A DNA stretch of 64,000 nt from JAWXBR01 sp034440235 (GCA_034440235.1 JAWXBR010000053.1:29993-93992), one strand, 5' to 3'; shown: positions 1 to 10,756, counted from the first letter of the stretch. Translations and numbers: made by a program. Notes: generated by a model not told the origin, from the sequence alone.

Positions 1-34
1 CTCACCCCTCCTTGGCGTCATCAGAATACTTATT

Positions 35-64
35 AAGCCCTGCTACCCCCGGCGGGGCTTTTTT
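35..64 (+). terminator. Rho-independent terminator of an upstream gene
   Basis: AAGCCC (35-40) pairs with GGGCTT (55-60) and is followed at once by TTTT (61-64). The U-run lies on the plus strand, so this ends a transcript entering from the left of the window. The 3' end of the convergent minus-strand hydrolase gene lies 11 bp further on. On the minus strand the hairpin is followed by AATAAG, so it is not a good terminator in that direction. Confidence 0.6.
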
Positions 65-74
65 GCGAAGTAAC

Positions 75-842
75 CTAGCTATGAATTGTAAGTCCGTCCC
101 AAGCCAGACGCACATGTTCTGGCAGGTAAGCGTCACCTTCCGCATACTTAACCTGATGCGCTATGTGCGTGAGGTACGTAATACGCGGCTTTAGTTCAGC
201 CACTACGCGAAGGGCTTCGTCGATGGTAAAGTGCGTCGAATGCGCCTTCCATCGAAGTCCGTTGAGAACGAGCACATCCAGCCCCTTAAGCAGCCCCATA
301 CTTGACTCGGGTATTGAATTTGTGTCCGTGCAGTATGCTATATCGCCAATGCGGTAACCGTTCACTCGAAGCGTGCCGTGCAGAAGCGGTATTGGAACGA
401 GTGTAAGATCGCCAATGCTAAATGGATGTTCGTCTATAAAGTTTATGTCCACCTCTGGCACACCGCCACCCGTTTGTTCAACGGCGCCAAATGCGTACGG
501 AAACGTCTGTCGAATTACGTCGATGGTACGGGTCATCCCATAAATGGGAAGGGGCTTTTTGCTGCGGAAGTTGTACGGACGTATGTCGTCGAAACCACCA
601 ATGTGATCGAAATGATGGTGCGTATAGACAACGCCATCTATATCCATGACGTTGTGGGTGAGCATCTGCTGTCTGAAATCGGGTGAAGTGTCGATGACAA
701 CCGTAGTAGAGGCACTACGCAAGAGTAGCGATGATCGTAAGCGCTTGTCTCGTGGGTCTATGGATTGACATGTTGCGCAATCGCATGCAACAGATGGAAC
801 GCCAGTTGATGTACCAGTGCCTAGCAGTGTAGCGTTAATCAT
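75..842 (-). CDS. MBL-fold metal-dependent hydrolase, PhnP-like
   Basis: A 255-residue metallo-beta-lactamase-fold protein resembling the PhnP branch (phosphoribosyl cyclic phosphodiesterase and relatives). It starts with a GTGTSTGVP strand-loop (8-16), then a CxCxxC trio (C20, C22, C25) that in PhnP-type enzymes binds a structural zinc. The catalytic metal motif HHHFDH is at 75-80, and further His and Asp residues (LLHG, YCTD, LTHIAH) follow in the second half. No signal peptide is seen, so it should be cytoplasmic. It is the last gene of the minus-strand run and starts 32 bp after the lipA stop. No phosphonate genes are nearby, so the substrate cannot be inferred from context; this family is often found beside lipoate genes in this lineage. 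The family call is firm, the reaction is not. Confidence 0.85.
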   Translation of the reverse strand: MINATLLGTGTSTGVPSVACDCATCQSIDPRDKRLRSSLLLRSASTTVVIDTSPDFRQQMLTHNVMDIDGVVYTHHHFDHIGGFDDIRPYNFRSKKPLPIYGMTRTIDVIRQTFPYAFGAVEQTGGGVPEVDINFIDEHPFSIGDLTLVPIPLLHGTLRVNGYRIGDIAYCTDTNSIPESSMGLLKGLDVLVLNGLRWKAHSTHFTIDEALRVVAELKPRITYLTHIAHQVKYAEGDAYLPEHVRLAWDGLTIHS

Positions 843-874
843 AGCGCATTAGTGGTAAACCTTGCGCAATGGAA

Positions 875-1765
875 TTAGACGTGGCGTTCTGCGTGATACG
901 AACTTCTAACGAGGGGTCCGGATTCGACGATGCCGAAACCCATTTCAAGTCCCACGGTTTCGTAGCGTTTAAACTCATCCGGATGCACAAACCTGTCCAC
1001 TGGTAGATGATTTTTTGTGGGCTGCAGGTATTGTCCAAGCGTGAGTACATCTACATGCACTGATCTCAGATCCTGCATTACAGCAAGCACCTCGTCTGGT
1101 TGTTCGCCAAGCCCTAACATCACACCAGTCTTTGTACGCATACCACAACGCTTCGCTTCGGCGAGAACTTCCAGAGACCAGTGATAACGACCTTGTGGAC
1201 GAACACGTTTGTACAACCGCGGAACCGTTTCTGTGTTGTGATTCAACACATCGGGTCGAGCATTAATAATCCTGTGCAAGTTCTCGAGATTGCCCTTGAA
1301 ATCTGGCACTAACACTTCGATAGTTGTACTCGGACTTGATGCACGAACTTCTGCAATTGTTTGAGCCCAGATCTCTGAACCGCCATCTTTTAGTTCGTCG
1401 CGATTGACCGACGTAATTACAGCGTGCTTTAGGTTCATTGCTTGAACAGCCTCGCCAACCCTGCGTGGCTCATCAAGATCGATAGGTAACGGACGTCCCG
1501 TCTTCACGGCGCAGAAGCCGCACGAGCGCGTACAGGTGTCGCCATGAATCATGAACGTAGCAGTGCCAGCGTTCCAGCATTCGCTGATGTTCGGACATCG
1601 CGCTTCTTCACATACCGTATGAAGGGCTTTGCTCCTCATCATCGTTTTTAGGCGCGCGTATTCTTCTCCCCCTGGAGCTTTAACCTTAAGCCATTCCGGA
1701 CGCCGCGCTTCAGGCCCAGGGTTGCTTAAAACAGGAAGTTCGATGAGCGGGGTAGAGGGATTCAT
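875..1765 (-). CDS. lipA: Lipoyl synthase
   Basis: This radical SAM enzyme inserts two sulfur atoms into octanoyl groups on lipoyl domains, the last step of lipoate biosynthesis. The 296-residue protein is of normal length for the family. It has the LipA-specific N-terminal cluster motif CX4CX5C (C52, C57, C63), whose auxiliary 4Fe-4S cluster is the sulfur donor, and the radical SAM motif CX3CX2C (C78, C82, C85). The conserved RSSYHA segment sits at the C-terminus. The ATG at 1763-1765 overlaps the stop of the upstream gene by 4 bp, which implies translational coupling. lipB is not in the window. Confidence 0.97.
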   Translation of the reverse strand: MNPSTPLIELPVLSNPGPEARRPEWLKVKAPGGEEYARLKTMMRSKALHTVCEEARCPNISECWNAGTATFMIHGDTCTRSCGFCAVKTGRPLPIDLDEPRRVGEAVQAMNLKHAVITSVNRDELKDGGSEIWAQTIAEVRASSPSTTIEVLVPDFKGNLENLHRIINARPDVLNHNTETVPRLYKRVRPQGRYHWSLEVLAEAKRCGMRTKTGVMLGLGEQPDEVLAVMQDLRSVHVDVLTLGQYLQPTKNHLPVDRFVHPDEFKRYETVGLEMGFGIVESGPLVRSSYHAERHV

Positions 1766-2262
1766 TCTATCAGGGCGGGGTAGAGCTTCTTTACCATAAC
1801 TGGAATTGCTTCCATATATGACGTCGGCGATTTATAAATATCTTTAGCGAAGTAGGTGCCATGAGCCATACGCGTGTTCATGTCGTACACATATGCGTTC
1901 ATAAGCACGCGCTCTCCACGAAGGAAAAAATTACCTTGGACAACCATTACCGCACCCATGGCCTTAACAGCCTTCCACACATCCGACTGATACTGCGGAT
2001 TTGTCGGGTCGAGATTCAGTTCACTGATTGCCATTTCTACTGAGTCATTGGGTACGATAACAAACTTTGCTTGCGTGGTATCGTTAGCGAGCAACAGCTT
2101 TGTGAGCGAGTCTGAAAGTTGCAGTGACCAGACGTTGTATTTGATCTCGCCGTCCATATTTCGAAACGGTAGCACAACTACACGTGCTTGAGCAAAAGCA
2201 CAAACCGACCAAGCGATAGAAAGCAAAACACAGATGCTAAGGATTCGAATTCGACGCGTCAT
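1762..2262 (-). CDS. Small exported protein, FlgO/TolB-N-like
   Basis: A 166-residue protein with a clear signal peptide (basic start, hydrophobic residues 8-23, AFA-Q cleavage). The mature part begins with a VVVLPFRN strand followed by DSLTKLLLAN and a VVQGNFFLRGERVLMNAYVYD segment. This resembles the alpha/beta fold of the TolB N-terminal/FlgO/CsgG group, which acts in the periplasm or at the outer membrane. No lipobox is visible, so it is probably soluble in the periplasm. It lies 21 bp after the HPt gene and overlaps lipA by 4 bp (ATGA). The fold assignment is from sequence feel only and the function is unknown. Confidence 0.75.
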   Translation of the reverse strand: MTRRIRILSICVLLSIAWSVCAFAQARVVVLPFRNMDGEIKYNVWSLQLSDSLTKLLLANDTTQAKFVIVPNDSVEMAISELNLDPTNPQYQSDVWKAVKAMGAVMVVQGNFFLRGERVLMNAYVYDMNTRMAHGTYFAKDIYKSPTSYMEAIPVMVKKLYPALIE

Positions 2263-2274
2263 TGTTTCTCCTGC

Positions 2275-2348
2275 GTTGATTCGTTAGTTGTCGGGCGTTG
2301 ATTCGATATTTCCCGGTGTTGATTTGATATTTCCCGGTGTTGATTTGG
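2275..2348. repeat. 21-22 bp tandem repeats at the 3' end of the HPt gene
   Basis: Units begin GTTGATT: 2275-2296 (diverged, 22 bp), 2297-2317, 2318-2338, and a partial copy from 2339. The two central units differ at one position. The array encodes the STPGNI-like heptad repeats at the C-terminus of the HPt protein and continues past its stop codon at 2284. Confidence 0.9.
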
Positions 2349-2646
2349 CATTCAATCGATTTTTCATTCCGTGAAGAGTTTCCTTTAGGACATTCACTTT
2401 TGCATTGTACGCTATCCAGTTTTCCGATTGCGCATCAAGCATCAGTTCTTTGCCTGTCACAGAAAGGTCTTTGAAACCGAATTGAAGGAAGGAACCCTTG
2501 ATGGTGTGACCAAGACGGTTCAGTTCTTCAACATTGTGCCGTTCTAACATCTCATTGTACGGTTCTCCGAGATCGGATAGCCACTGGTCTACAAATTCTG
2601 GAAGGAATTCTACGAGAACGGGATCTGTCGGCCATTGATTTTGCAT
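2284..2646 (-). CDS. Histidine phosphotransfer (HPt) domain protein
   Basis: A 120-residue single-domain protein. The helix containing GHTIKGS (H47, K50, G51, S52) matches the phospho-accepting signature of HPt domains, which relay phosphate between hybrid histidine kinases and response regulators. The rest is predicted to be a four-helix bundle. The last about 20 residues are a tandem STPGN(I) repeat, probably a disordered tail. The reading frame stays open to 2712, but that extension lies inside the rnpB gene, so I choose the ATG at 2646, which begins just after the RNase P P1 helix. No kinase or regulator is nearby to name the pathway. Confidence 0.75.
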   Translation of the reverse strand: MQNQWPTDPVLVEFLPEFVDQWLSDLGEPYNEMLERHNVEELNRLGHTIKGSFLQFGFKDLSVTGKELMLDAQSENWIAYNAKVNVLKETLHGMKNRLNAKSTPGNIKSTPGNIESTPDN

Positions 2647-2659
2647 AGAAGTAAGAAGG

Positions 2660-3087
<428 letters not shown>

Positions 3088-3091
<4 letters not shown>

Positions 3092-3828
3092 ACATTCCCT
3101 TCAACTACTGTTGCCACGTCTACTGCAACGTCTTCACAATACAGGATACGCCCACAGTTTTCGCATGTATAGATTTTCTCCCGATTGTATTTCATTTCCA
3201 TAATTCGTTGCGATGGAATGGCGGAGTAACACCCAGAGCAACTATTCTTACGCAAAGGAACAACTGCCTCGCGATGGAAGGTGCGTATGCGCTCGTATTC
3301 AGTCTCTAATGCGTTGTCGATTTGAGGAACAAGCTTTCGACGTAACTCAATGTACTTTTTCAGTTCATCATTTTGATCGCCAGAGAGTTCTTCGAGTTCA
3401 TGTTCTTTTTCTGCGAGTATTTCTTTGGCCTCATCGAGCTCTCGCTGCTGTTGTTCAAGTGTTGCCTGTAGATTTTCTTCGCGGACGCTACCCGTGCGTA
3501 ACACGTCGTCCATCTCTGCTCGTTTGGCTTTCAAACCTTCCATTTCCTTCGTTATCGCATCAAACTCCCGATTATTCTTCACTTGGAATTGCTGCTCGGC
3601 AAGTCGCGTCTCCTTGTCCTGTAATTCCTGCAGCGTCACGTGCGCCGTGCCCCGAAGATGCTCTAGGTCGCGAATTGCCTTCTGCGTTGCTTCGACAGCC
3701 TGCGTTCGGTCGCGAACCACCGTCTCGTGACGCTTGACTATCTGCGGCAGATCACCGAGATCGTCATGCAAGTCATCAAGCTCTGCATCTACAGCCGACA
3801 ATTGTGCCAAAAGGGAGATTTGTTGCAT
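3088..3828 (-). CDS. Coiled-coil C4 zinc-ribbon protein (DUF164/CdsZ family)
   Basis: A 246-residue protein. Residues about 8-175 are a long antiparallel coiled coil rich in E, Q, K and L, containing the family signature VKNNREFDAITKEME (83-97). The C-terminus is a zinc ribbon with C197/C200 and C222/C225. Proteins of this family are widespread in bacteria and are thought to act on translation or nucleic acids; their exact role differs between studied species. The gene starts 11 bp downstream of the nif3-like gene. Its TGA stop (3088-3090) coincides with the first bases of the RNase P RNA, so the two are probably made from one transcript or rnpB has a promoter inside this gene. Confidence 0.9.
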
Positions 3829-3839
3829 GACTCTTCCAG

Positions 3840-4640
3840 TTAAGTAAATGAAATCGCTTGGGAATGAATGCGATCGGGTACCGACCAGCGTCCAGGATTA
3901 GTTACAACACTTGTCGTTCGCAGAATTGTGTCACCGAGTAGGTGCGGACGAATTGCCTGAACAAGACCTTCTGGTACAAACTGTTCCATTTCATAATGAC
4001 CAGGATCGGCAAGTCCGACAACACCGTGGGCTGCTAGAAATGCATGGTACTTGACATCAGCTGTAACGAAGACATCTACACCACTTTGAACAGCCCGATC
4101 GAAAAATGACATACCACTACCACCAACAATGGCCACAAGACTAACTACTTCGTTTGTTGGCGCAACGTACCGCACAGGCCCTCCGCAGACCTCGCCAAGT
4201 TGCCGGATGAATGACGCAAACGGCACTGCGTCTGCTGAGGCAATCAACCCCATGCCAGATGCGTCAAGAGTCCCGAGCGGCGTCAGTCCAAGGTGGAGTG
4301 CCAAAAGATAGTTCGTGCCCTGCGGAAACACATCAAAGGAAGTATGTACACAAAGCAACGCGATGTCGCGTTCGATGAGACCACATACGAGCCCTCCTAC
4401 GCGCCTAGAACGATCTATACGTGTTAGTGGTTCGTAGATAAGCGGGTGAAACGTTAGGATTACGTCGCAGTCGAGCGCGTCTGCTTCTGTTAAGACAGCA
4501 TCAGTAAGCTCAAGACAAACGAGGACGTTGTTAGCCGTGCCTCTACGAGAATCAATATGCATCCCTATGTTGTCGCCCGGCATTGCTGTCGAAGGCGGCA
4601 GCACAAAGTCTACAACGCGGTGAAATTCGCTCAACTGCAT
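3840..4640 (-). CDS. Nif3-like dinuclear metal-centre protein
   Basis: A 266-residue member of the NIF3/YbgI/YqfO family, a toroidal hexamer binding two metal ions per subunit. The metal-binding residues are visible in the typical places: ILTFHPLIYEPL (His), LLCVHTSFDVFPQGTN (His and Asp), and near the C-terminus DPGHYEMEQFVP (His and Glu). GTP cyclohydrolase or phosphatase-type roles have been proposed for the family without agreement. It is the first gene of the minus-strand run that continues into the zinc-ribbon gene and rnpB. The pairing of NIF3 with the DUF164 zinc-ribbon protein recurs in many bacteria. Confidence 0.92.
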   Translation of the reverse strand: MQLSEFHRVVDFVLPPSTAMPGDNIGMHIDSRRGTANNVLVCLELTDAVLTEADALDCDVILTFHPLIYEPLTRIDRSRRVGGLVCGLIERDIALLCVHTSFDVFPQGTNYLLALHLGLTPLGTLDASGMGLIASADAVPFASFIRQLGEVCGGPVRYVAPTNEVVSLVAIVGGSGMSFFDRAVQSGVDVFVTADVKYHAFLAAHGVVGLADPGHYEMEQFVPEGLVQAIRPHLLGDTILRTTSVVTNPGRWSVPDRIHSQAISFT

Positions 4641-4755
4641 AGGACCCCTAAACTACGGAACCCAGAGCTATTTACCTTGTTATCCACATTGTTGAAACTG
4701 TATCTACGATCTTTACGAGATGTCTATCTTCGAGCCATTGCAAAACAAACCCATC
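4641..4755. promoter_or_regulatory. Divergent intergenic region with one DnaA box
   Basis: This 115-bp gap separates the minus-strand nif3-like gene from the plus-strand exported protein and must hold promoters for both. A perfect 9-mer DnaA box, TTATCCACA, lies at 4680-4688. I see no convincing -10/-35 or TAnnTTTG element. One isolated box may be chance. Confidence 0.4.
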
Positions 4756-5466
4756 ATGTTTCACCTTCTGCTGATTACAACGTTCATCGTTGCTGCATCA
4801 ACTATTAGTGCCCAGATCACTGGTGAAGATCCACAAACCACTGATTCGGTCATGGTATTTGAACCTGCCGAACCATTGATCGGCGGTATTGACTTGGATG
4901 CGCCAGCCAAGCATGGTATCGGCATGGACCTGCTGTTCTCAGCGAGTGGATGGGGTATCGGGGGCTTTTTTCAGAGAGAACTGGCAACAGATTTTAATGG
5001 CTTTTTGCATCTAGGAATTTCGGGACATCGTAACACCGACGAGTTCGAGAATGCTTGGTTAGGACCAATTCCTGTTGTGTCTAATAAAGTAAACAGATTG
5101 TTTATGGTTCCGTTTACTATCGGTGCTCAGTACCGCATGTTCCACGAAGAGCTGCAGGAGACATTCCGTCCGTTCGTAAGCCTTGGCATAACACCAACCT
5201 ACATCCTCGCTACACCTTACATACGCGATGGACAGTATTACGATTTCTTCGAGTCATTCGGACATTCTACAAGCTACGTTAGGCTCGGTGGTGTATTCGG
5301 CGTTGGTTCTTTCTTCGGAAGTCCGGCAACAGGAAGCCTGATCGGTGTTCAGTTGCGCTATTTCTTAATTCCATTCGGTGGGAATGGAATTGAGAGTGTA
5401 CGAAGCAATCCTATCAGAGACTTCGGTGGCATCTTCCTCTCACTGACCGTTGGCCATGCGTATTGA
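4756..5466 (+). CDS. Exported protein, probable outer-membrane beta-barrel
   Basis: A 236-residue protein of unknown function. The frame is open from 4720, but the ATG at 4756 begins a clean signal peptide (hydrophobic 4-17, cleavage after ISA-Q). The mature part alternates polar and aromatic/hydrophobic residues with many glycines ([46 protein letters not shown]). The chain ends in a hydrophobic strand ending H-A-Y, as in small outer-membrane barrels. It overlaps trmO by 11 bp, so the two are co-translated, though no functional link is known. Confidence 0.7.
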   Translation: MFHLLLITTFIVAASTISAQITGEDPQTTDSVMVFEPAEPLIGGIDLDAPAKHGIGMDLLFSASGWGIGGFFQRELATDFNGFLHLGISGHRNTDEFENAWLGPIPVVSNKVNRLFMVPFTIGAQYRMFHEELQETFRPFVSLGITPTYILATPYIRDGQYYDFFESFGHSTSYVRLGGVFGVGSFFGSPATGSLIGVQLRYFLIPFGGNGIESVRSNPIRDFGGIFLSLTVGHAY

Positions 5467-6154
5467 ACTCGAGCCGATTGGCGTGATGCGTACGCCATAT
5501 CGGTCGAAGTACGATGCCCCGCGTCAGCCCGGCGTTCTCGAAGATGCTCACGAAGCATTTATCGACATGTACCCACATAAAAACTTCGAGCAAGCCCTTC
5601 ACGACCTATGTGGCTTCGACCGAATCTGGATACTATCGTGGTTCGATAGGGTAGGGGGTTGGAAGCCCAAGGTGCTGCCGCCGCGCAGTTCCGGCAAACG
5701 AGGTGTGTTCGCAACACGGTCACCACACAGACCAAATCCCATAGGATTGAGTGTTGCAGTACTGAAAGGGATAGAAGGACTCCGCATAGTCATAGCTGAT
5801 TCTGATTTGCTAGACGGAACACCTGTGCTCGATATCAAGCCCTACTTGCCATACGCAGACTCGTTCCCCGATGCAGCTATTGGTTGGCTAGCCTCAGAGA
5901 GCCGCGCCTCAACATTTGCAATCACGTATACAGCTGGTGTGTTTGATGAGGTGAACGAACAAGGTGCAGAGCGCCTGCGCATACATATCGAACGAGTACT
6001 TGGACTAGACCCGTTGCCGCATCCATACCGTCGTACACGTAGACTCGGGGACAATCGATATGTGTTAGCAATCAGGAATATTCGAGTCTATTACAACCTT
6101 GATGCAAACACCGTTACCGTCACCTTTATCGAAGAGCAGCGGTTAGAGCCGTAA
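5456..6154 (+). CDS. trmO: tRNA (t6A37) N6-methyltransferase TrmO/TsaA family
   Basis: TrmO uses S-adenosylmethionine to methylate threonylcarbamoyladenosine at position 37 of tRNA-Thr. The 232-residue protein opens with [19 protein letters not shown] and carries the family signatures [33 protein letters not shown] (here [17 protein letters not shown]) and [17 protein letters not shown], all typical of the TsaA barrel. The C-terminal about 90 residues form the second, more variable domain. A TTG two codons upstream (5450) is possible, but the ATG at 5456 fits the usual family start. It overlaps the upstream exported protein by 11 bp. Its stop codon also forms the first bases of a candidate promoter for metH. 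Confidence 0.93.
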   Translation: MRIELEPIGVMRTPYRSKYDAPRQPGVLEDAHEAFIDMYPHKNFEQALHDLCGFDRIWILSWFDRVGGWKPKVLPPRSSGKRGVFATRSPHRPNPIGLSVAVLKGIEGLRIVIADSDLLDGTPVLDIKPYLPYADSFPDAAIGWLASESRASTFAITYTAGVFDEVNEQGAERLRIHIERVLGLDPLPHPYRRTRRLGDNRYVLAIRNIRVYYNLDANTVTVTFIEEQRLEP

Positions 6155-6159
6155 GTTTG
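6152..6159 (+). promoter_or_regulatory. TAnnTTTG promoter element before metH
   Basis: TAAGTTTG matches the -7 element of Bacteroidota sigma factors. It sits 29 bp before the metH ATG and overlaps the trmO stop codon. No good -33 TTTG is visible, so this is only a candidate. Confidence 0.3.
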
Positions 6160-6188
6160 TAGTAGTACAGCACCAGCAGCACATCAAT

Positions 6189-9100
6189 ATGACCGACATA
6201 CGTTCGCTGTTACAGCGACGAATACTATTACTTGACGGCGCGATGGCGACGATGATTCAGCGCTTGAACCTTACGGAAGAGGACTTTCGAGGTCGTCGTT
6301 TTGCGAATCATGGTTTGTCCCTGAAGGGCAACAACGATTTGCTCGTGTTAACGCAGCCCGATGCAATTCGTGCTATTCATACAGCATATCTAGAAGCCGG
6401 CTCAGATATCGTAGAAACGAATACGTTCAACAGCACGAGCATCGCGCAGGCTGACTATGCGTTGGAACCGTATGCTCGCGAGCTCAATCGCGAAGCAGCT
6501 CGACTTGCGCGCGAGGCTGTCGATGCAATGACTGCAAAGACCCCTGAAAAGCCCCGTTTCGTAGCAGGTGCAATGGGTCCGATGAATAAGAGTTTGTCGT
6601 TATCGCCAGACGTCAACGACCCTGGCTATCGCTCTGCAACCTTCGCTCAAGTGCGTGATGCATACAAGGAACAAGTTATCGGCCTCGTAGAAGGCGGAGT
6701 GGATTTGTTGCTGGTGGAGACTGTGTTCGACACTCTGAATGCAAAGGCTGCAATCAAGGCTATCTCTGAACTGGCAGAAGGCGACGGTGCGAAGCAGTTA
6801 GATGAAGCATCGATGCTTCGCTTACGCTCCATGCCAATTATGATTTCGGGAACGATTACTGACTTGTCCGGAAGGACACTTTCCGGACAGACTCCGGAAG
6901 CATTCTGGATCTCATTGCAACACACTCCAAATCTGTTATCGTTTGGATTGAACTGCGCGCTCGGTTCAGCGATGATGCGTCCGTACATAGAAGAGGTTAG
7001 TACCGTTGCCACAGCATTTGTTTCTCTCTATCCCAATGCTGGCTTACCAAATGCAATGGGTGGTTATGACGAGACGCCTGCATACATGGCTGAACAAGCC
7101 CGTTCGTATGCAGAAGCGGGCTTCTTGAACATTGTCGGTGGATGTTGTGGCACCACGCCCGATCACATCCAGGCGATGGCAGAAGCCGTACAAGGAATAA
7201 CGCCACGTGCAATTCCGCAACGACCTGCATACCTACGTCTATCAGGTCTCGAGCCCCTTGAACTCCGTCCGGAAACCAATTTCGTGAACGTTGGTGAGCG
7301 GACGAATGTTACTGGATCGCGAGCGTTTGCTAAACTAATTCTCAATGATGATTACGAAAAAGCAGTAGACATTGCACGTCAGCAGGTTGAGAACGGTGCG
7401 CAGATCATCGACATCAACATGGACGAAGGCATGCTTGATGGTGTCAAAGCCATGCAGACCTTTATTAATCTGATCGCATCAGAGCCTGATATTGCACGCG
7501 TACCATTTATGGTCGACTCTTCAAAGTGGAGTGTGCTAGAAGCTGGACTTGCATGTATACAAGGCAAGGGCATCGTTAACTCGCTATCGCTCAAGGACGG
7601 AGAAGAAGAATTCAAACGACGAGCGACCATCTGTCGCGATTTCGGAGCGGCTGTCATTGTAATGGCATTCGATGAACAGGGTCAAGCCGACACGTTTGAG
7701 CGTCGTATTCAGATTTGCGAGCGCGTGTATCGAATCCTTACGCAGGAACTTGGATTTCTTCCGCAGGACATCATTTTCGACCCGAACATTCTGACCGTTG
7801 CAACGGGAATGGATGAGCACAACAATTATGCTGTCGATTTCTTGCGTACAGCGCATTGGATTAAAGCAAACCTGCCCTTTTCAAAGATCAGTGGCGGCGT
7901 ATCAAATATCTCATTTTCATTTAGAGGCAATGAGCCTGTACGTCGAGCTATGCACACAGCGTTTCTCTACCACGCCATACAGGCTGGTATGGACATGGGC
8001 ATTGTCAACGCGGGTCAAATCGACGTGTACGATGAAGTCCCAAAAGACTTGCTAGAGCTTGTTGAAGATGTTCTTCTCAATCGGCGTTCCGATGCCACCG
8101 AGCGTCTGCTTGCAGTGGCTGACTCGGTCAAGGCAAAAGAGTCAGATCCGGCTGCGATACAGGAGTGGCGGCAAGCCGCAGTTGACGATCGCCTCACACA
8201 TGCACTCGTCAAAGGCATCACAGAATTCATTGACGTTGACGTCGAAGAGGCACGTCACAACTACGCATCACCGCTCTCGATCATCGAAGGCCCGCTTATG
8301 GCCGGTATGAATCAGGTCGGCGATCTGTTTGGTTCTGGTAAGATGTTTCTACCCCAGGTTGTGAAATCAGCGCGGGTAATGAAAAAAGCAGTCGCTTACC
8401 TTTTGCCCTTTATGGAAGAAGAGAAACTCAGGTCCGGTACAGCTCGACAGCCCGTTGGTACTATCGTACTTGCGACGGTGAAGGGCGATGTCCACGATAT
8501 CGGTAAAAACATCGTGGGCGTTGTTCTTGCGTGTAATAATTGGCGGGTCGTCGACTTAGGGGTAATGGTGTCTTCCGAACGCATTCTTGAAAGTGCTGAA
8601 TTAGAAAAAGCAGACATCATCGGTCTGTCCGGACTCATCACACCGTCGCTCGATGAAATGGTACATGTGGTCAAGGAACTTGAGCGAAGGGGCTTCAGCA
8701 CCCCGGTGCTGATTGGTGGAGCAACGACGTCGAAAACACATACAGCGGTGAAGATTACTTCGGCCTACAGCAATTCAGTAGTTCACGTATTAGATGCATC
8801 GCGTGCAGTACCTGTTGCTAGCGCCCTTGTACGCGAAAAGGGCAACGAAGCATATGCTAATGCTATTCGCGCCGAATATGAACAGGTTAAACTGGAGTAT
8901 CACAGGCGAGCTGGGGCGAAAGAATATTTGTCATTGGCCGAGGCCCGTGCCAATCATGCGGCCTTGAGTTTCAGCAACGGCGCAACACCTGTACGTCCTC
9001 GCAGTCTGGGTGTGACAAATTTTGACAACATTGATTTATCGGTGCTGCGGGGGTATATCGATTGGACTCCTTTTTTTCAGGCCTGGGAGTTGAGCGGAAA

Positions 9101-9896
9101 GTATCCCGCGATTTTCGACAACCCGACCGTAGGTGCAGAAGCCAGAAAACTGTACGATGATGCAAACACGATGCTAGACGCCATCATTGCCGACGGTAGT
9201 ATCGTAGCGAGGGCTGTTTGTGGGTTATTCCCAGCCGTTTCTGTGGGTGACGATATAGAAGTCAGCATTGGCAACGAGCCCCTTACCCTCCATACGCTGC
9301 GCCAACAATCAAAACGTGCAGCAGGAGTTCCAAATCTTGCCCTGTCCGATTACCTTGCCCCAAAACATGCCAACATTCGGGACTACATCGGAGCCTTTGT
9401 TGTCACGGCTGGGGACGGGGTGGATGCACTATGTGCCCGGTTCGAAGCTGACAACGATGATTACAGTGCCATTCTAGCAAAATCGATTGCGGACCGGCTT
9501 GCCGAAGCATGCGCGGAATGGCTACATCAGTACGTACGCACCGACCTTTGGGGCTATTCGACAGACGAGGCTCTAGCATCTTCTGATTTGGTTGCCGAGC
9601 AATACATCGGCATTCGTCCTGCTCCTGGTTACCCCGCGTGTCCCGATCATACAGAAAAGACAGCCCTATTCGCAATGCTCGATGCCGAAACAGCTACCGG
9701 AGTATTCCTTACTGAGAGCCTGGCCATGTACCCTGCGGCCAGCGTTAGCGGCTGGTACTTCGCTCACCCGAATGCGAAATATTTTGCCGTTGGTAAAATC
9801 ACACAAGAGCAGGTCGCAGACTACGCAGGTCGAAAGGGCTTCTCGCTCGAAGAATGTGAACGATGGTTGGCACCAATCCTAGCCTATGATGCCTGA
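6189..9896 (+). CDS. metH: Cobalamin-dependent methionine synthase
   Basis: Transfers a methyl group from 5-methyltetrahydrofolate through cobalamin to homocysteine. At 1235 residues it has all the modules. The homocysteine domain (about 1-335) has zinc ligands C256 and C319-C320. The pterin domain (about 358-625) follows. The cobalamin cap (about 650-745) and the B12 Rossmann domain (about 755-890) carry DVHDIG with the axial His at 769, then SGL (814-816) and the GG pair at 843-844. The C-terminal reactivation domain (about 900-1235) contains the expected [12 protein letters not shown] segment. It overlaps purN by 11 bp, tying methionine/folate recycling to purine synthesis. No cobalamin riboswitch fits in the 34-bp gap upstream. 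Confidence 0.98.
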   Translation: MTDIRSLLQRRILLLDGAMATMIQRLNLTEEDFRGRRFANHGLSLKGNNDLLVLTQPDAIRAIHTAYLEAGSDIVETNTFNSTSIAQADYALEPYARELNREAARLAREAVDAMTAKTPEKPRFVAGAMGPMNKSLSLSPDVNDPGYRSATFAQVRDAYKEQVIGLVEGGVDLLLVETVFDTLNAKAAIKAISELAEGDGAKQLDEASMLRLRSMPIMISGTITDLSGRTLSGQTPEAFWISLQHTPNLLSFGLNCALGSAMMRPYIEEVSTVATAFVSLYPNAGLPNAMGGYDETPAYMAEQARSYAEAGFLNIVGGCCGTTPDHIQAMAEAVQGITPRAIPQRPAYLRLSGLEPLELRPETNFVNVGERTNVTGSRAFAKLILNDDYEKAVDIARQQVENGAQIIDINMDEGMLDGVKAMQTFINLIASEPDIARVPFMVDSSKWSVLEAGLACIQGKGIVNSLSLKDGEEEFKRRATICRDFGAAVIVMAFDEQGQADTFERRIQICERVYRILTQELGFLPQDIIFDPNILTVATGMDEHNNYAVDFLRTAHWIKANLPFSKISGGVSNISFSFRGNEPVRRAMHTAFLYHAIQAGMDMGIVNAGQIDVYDEVPKDLLELVEDVLLNRRSDATERLLAVADSVKAKESDPAAIQEWRQAAVDDRLTHALVKGITEFIDVDVEEARHNYASPLSIIEGPLMAGMNQVGDLFGSGKMFLPQVVKSARVMKKAVAYLLPFMEEEKLRSGTARQPVGTIVLATVKGDVHDIGKNIVGVVLACNNWRVVDLGVMVSSERILESAELEKADIIGLSGLITPSLDEMVHVVKELERRGFSTPVLIGGATTSKTHTAVKITSAYSNSVVHVLDASRAVPVASALVREKGNEAYANAIRAEYEQVKLEYHRRAGAKEYLSLAEARANHAALSFSNGATPVRPRSLGVTNFDNIDLSVLRGYIDWTPFFQAWELSGKYPAIFDNPTVGAEARKLYDDANTMLDAIIADGSIVARAVCGLFPAVSVGDDIEVSIGNEPLTLHTLRQQSKRAAGVPNLALSDYLAPKHANIRDYIGAFVVTAGDGVDALCARFEADNDDYSAILAKSIADRLAEACAEWLHQYVRTDLWGYSTDEALASSDLVAEQYIGIRPAPGYPACPDHTEKTALFAMLDAETATGVFLTESLAMYPAASVSGWYFAHPNAKYFAVGKITQEQVADYAGRKGFSLEECERWLAPILAYDA

Positions 9897-10527
9897 GAAC
9901 AACAACGACCCAAGTGCCTTGTTGAATATTCGACGCGTGGCTGTAGTTGGCTCTGGCGCAGGAACGACGGCACGTGCTCTTGTCGAAAAGGGTCTTAAAA
10001 ACGGGTCTTCGTATCATGTCGAACTAATCATTTCTACGTCTGTAAGCGCAGGAATTAATTTGGTAGCTTCAGAATTCGCTGTAACACTTGTTGTGCTCGA
10101 TCGATCCTTGAGCTCTTCTGAGTGGTCGGACCGTATTCTCGAGGAGCTACGTAAGCACAGAATCGATATCGTAGCCCTGGCAGGATTCATGAGGTTGCTT
10201 CCCGAGGCAGTAATTGAAGCGATGAATGGGCACGTGCTGAATATCCATCCCGCACTGCTTCCGAAGCACGGCGGGCTCGGAATGTATGGTCGAAAGGTTC
10301 ACGAATCTGTTATCCAGTCTGGAGAAAGACAGTCTGGTGCTACCGTTCACCTTGTAAATGCTCGATATGACGAGGGATTCATTCTCGGTCAGGCCATTAT
10401 CGAAGTTTGTGACAATGAGACAGTTGATAGTCTAGAGAAGAAGGTCAAGGCAGCCGAGCATGTGCTCTACGCAGAAGTACTTAATTCCTATTCTACAGAC
10501 TTCTCATTTAATGTGGGTAATTGGTGA
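9886..10527 (+). CDS. purN: Phosphoribosylglycinamide formyltransferase
   Basis: Third step of de novo purine synthesis: 10-formyl-THF formylates GAR. The 213-residue protein has the expected formyltransferase core. It has [15 protein letters not shown] at the N-terminus, the catalytic N119-x-H121 in LNIHPALLP, and the catalytic Asp as D162 in YDEG (most homologues have DTG here). It starts inside metH (ATG 9886; a second ATG at 9889 is equally possible). The neighbouring metH recycles the folate it uses. No terminator is seen after it. Confidence 0.95.
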   Translation: MMPENNNDPSALLNIRRVAVVGSGAGTTARALVEKGLKNGSSYHVELIISTSVSAGINLVASEFAVTLVVLDRSLSSSEWSDRILEELRKHRIDIVALAGFMRLLPEAVIEAMNGHVLNIHPALLPKHGGLGMYGRKVHESVIQSGERQSGATVHLVNARYDEGFILGQAIIEVCDNETVDSLEKKVKAAEHVLYAEVLNSYSTDFSFNVGNW

Positions 10528-10756
10528 CGATTCGGTCGAAACTTTTGGGTTCAACTGTTGTTGTTGCATAGAGTCCGGTCATGATGCAGATTTGCTAGTT
10601 GTTACGCTTATGTAAAAAAGTCTTGACTATGACAGGCGAATTGGTGATTTTACACGATGCTTCCGCGCTTAGATTCGGGAGAAGTATGTCTAACAACGAC
10701 CATCCATTGGAAAGAATTAAATTCATGTACTTGTTCACCGTATCTCCGAGGTTTTC
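10528..10756 (+). promoter_or_regulatory. Intergenic region upstream of the large T9SS protein
   Basis: A 229-bp gap that probably holds the promoter and leader of the large exported protein. TTGACT (10623-10628) is followed 17 bp later by GATTTT (10646-10651), a weak -35/-10 arrangement. No TAnnTTTG element or terminator for purN is visible. GAGG at 10748-10751, five bases before the ATG, is the likely ribosome binding site. Confidence 0.3.

Noticed and set aside
6155..6188. Cobalamin or SAM riboswitch before metH
   Set aside because: The gap is only 34 bp, too short for either riboswitch.
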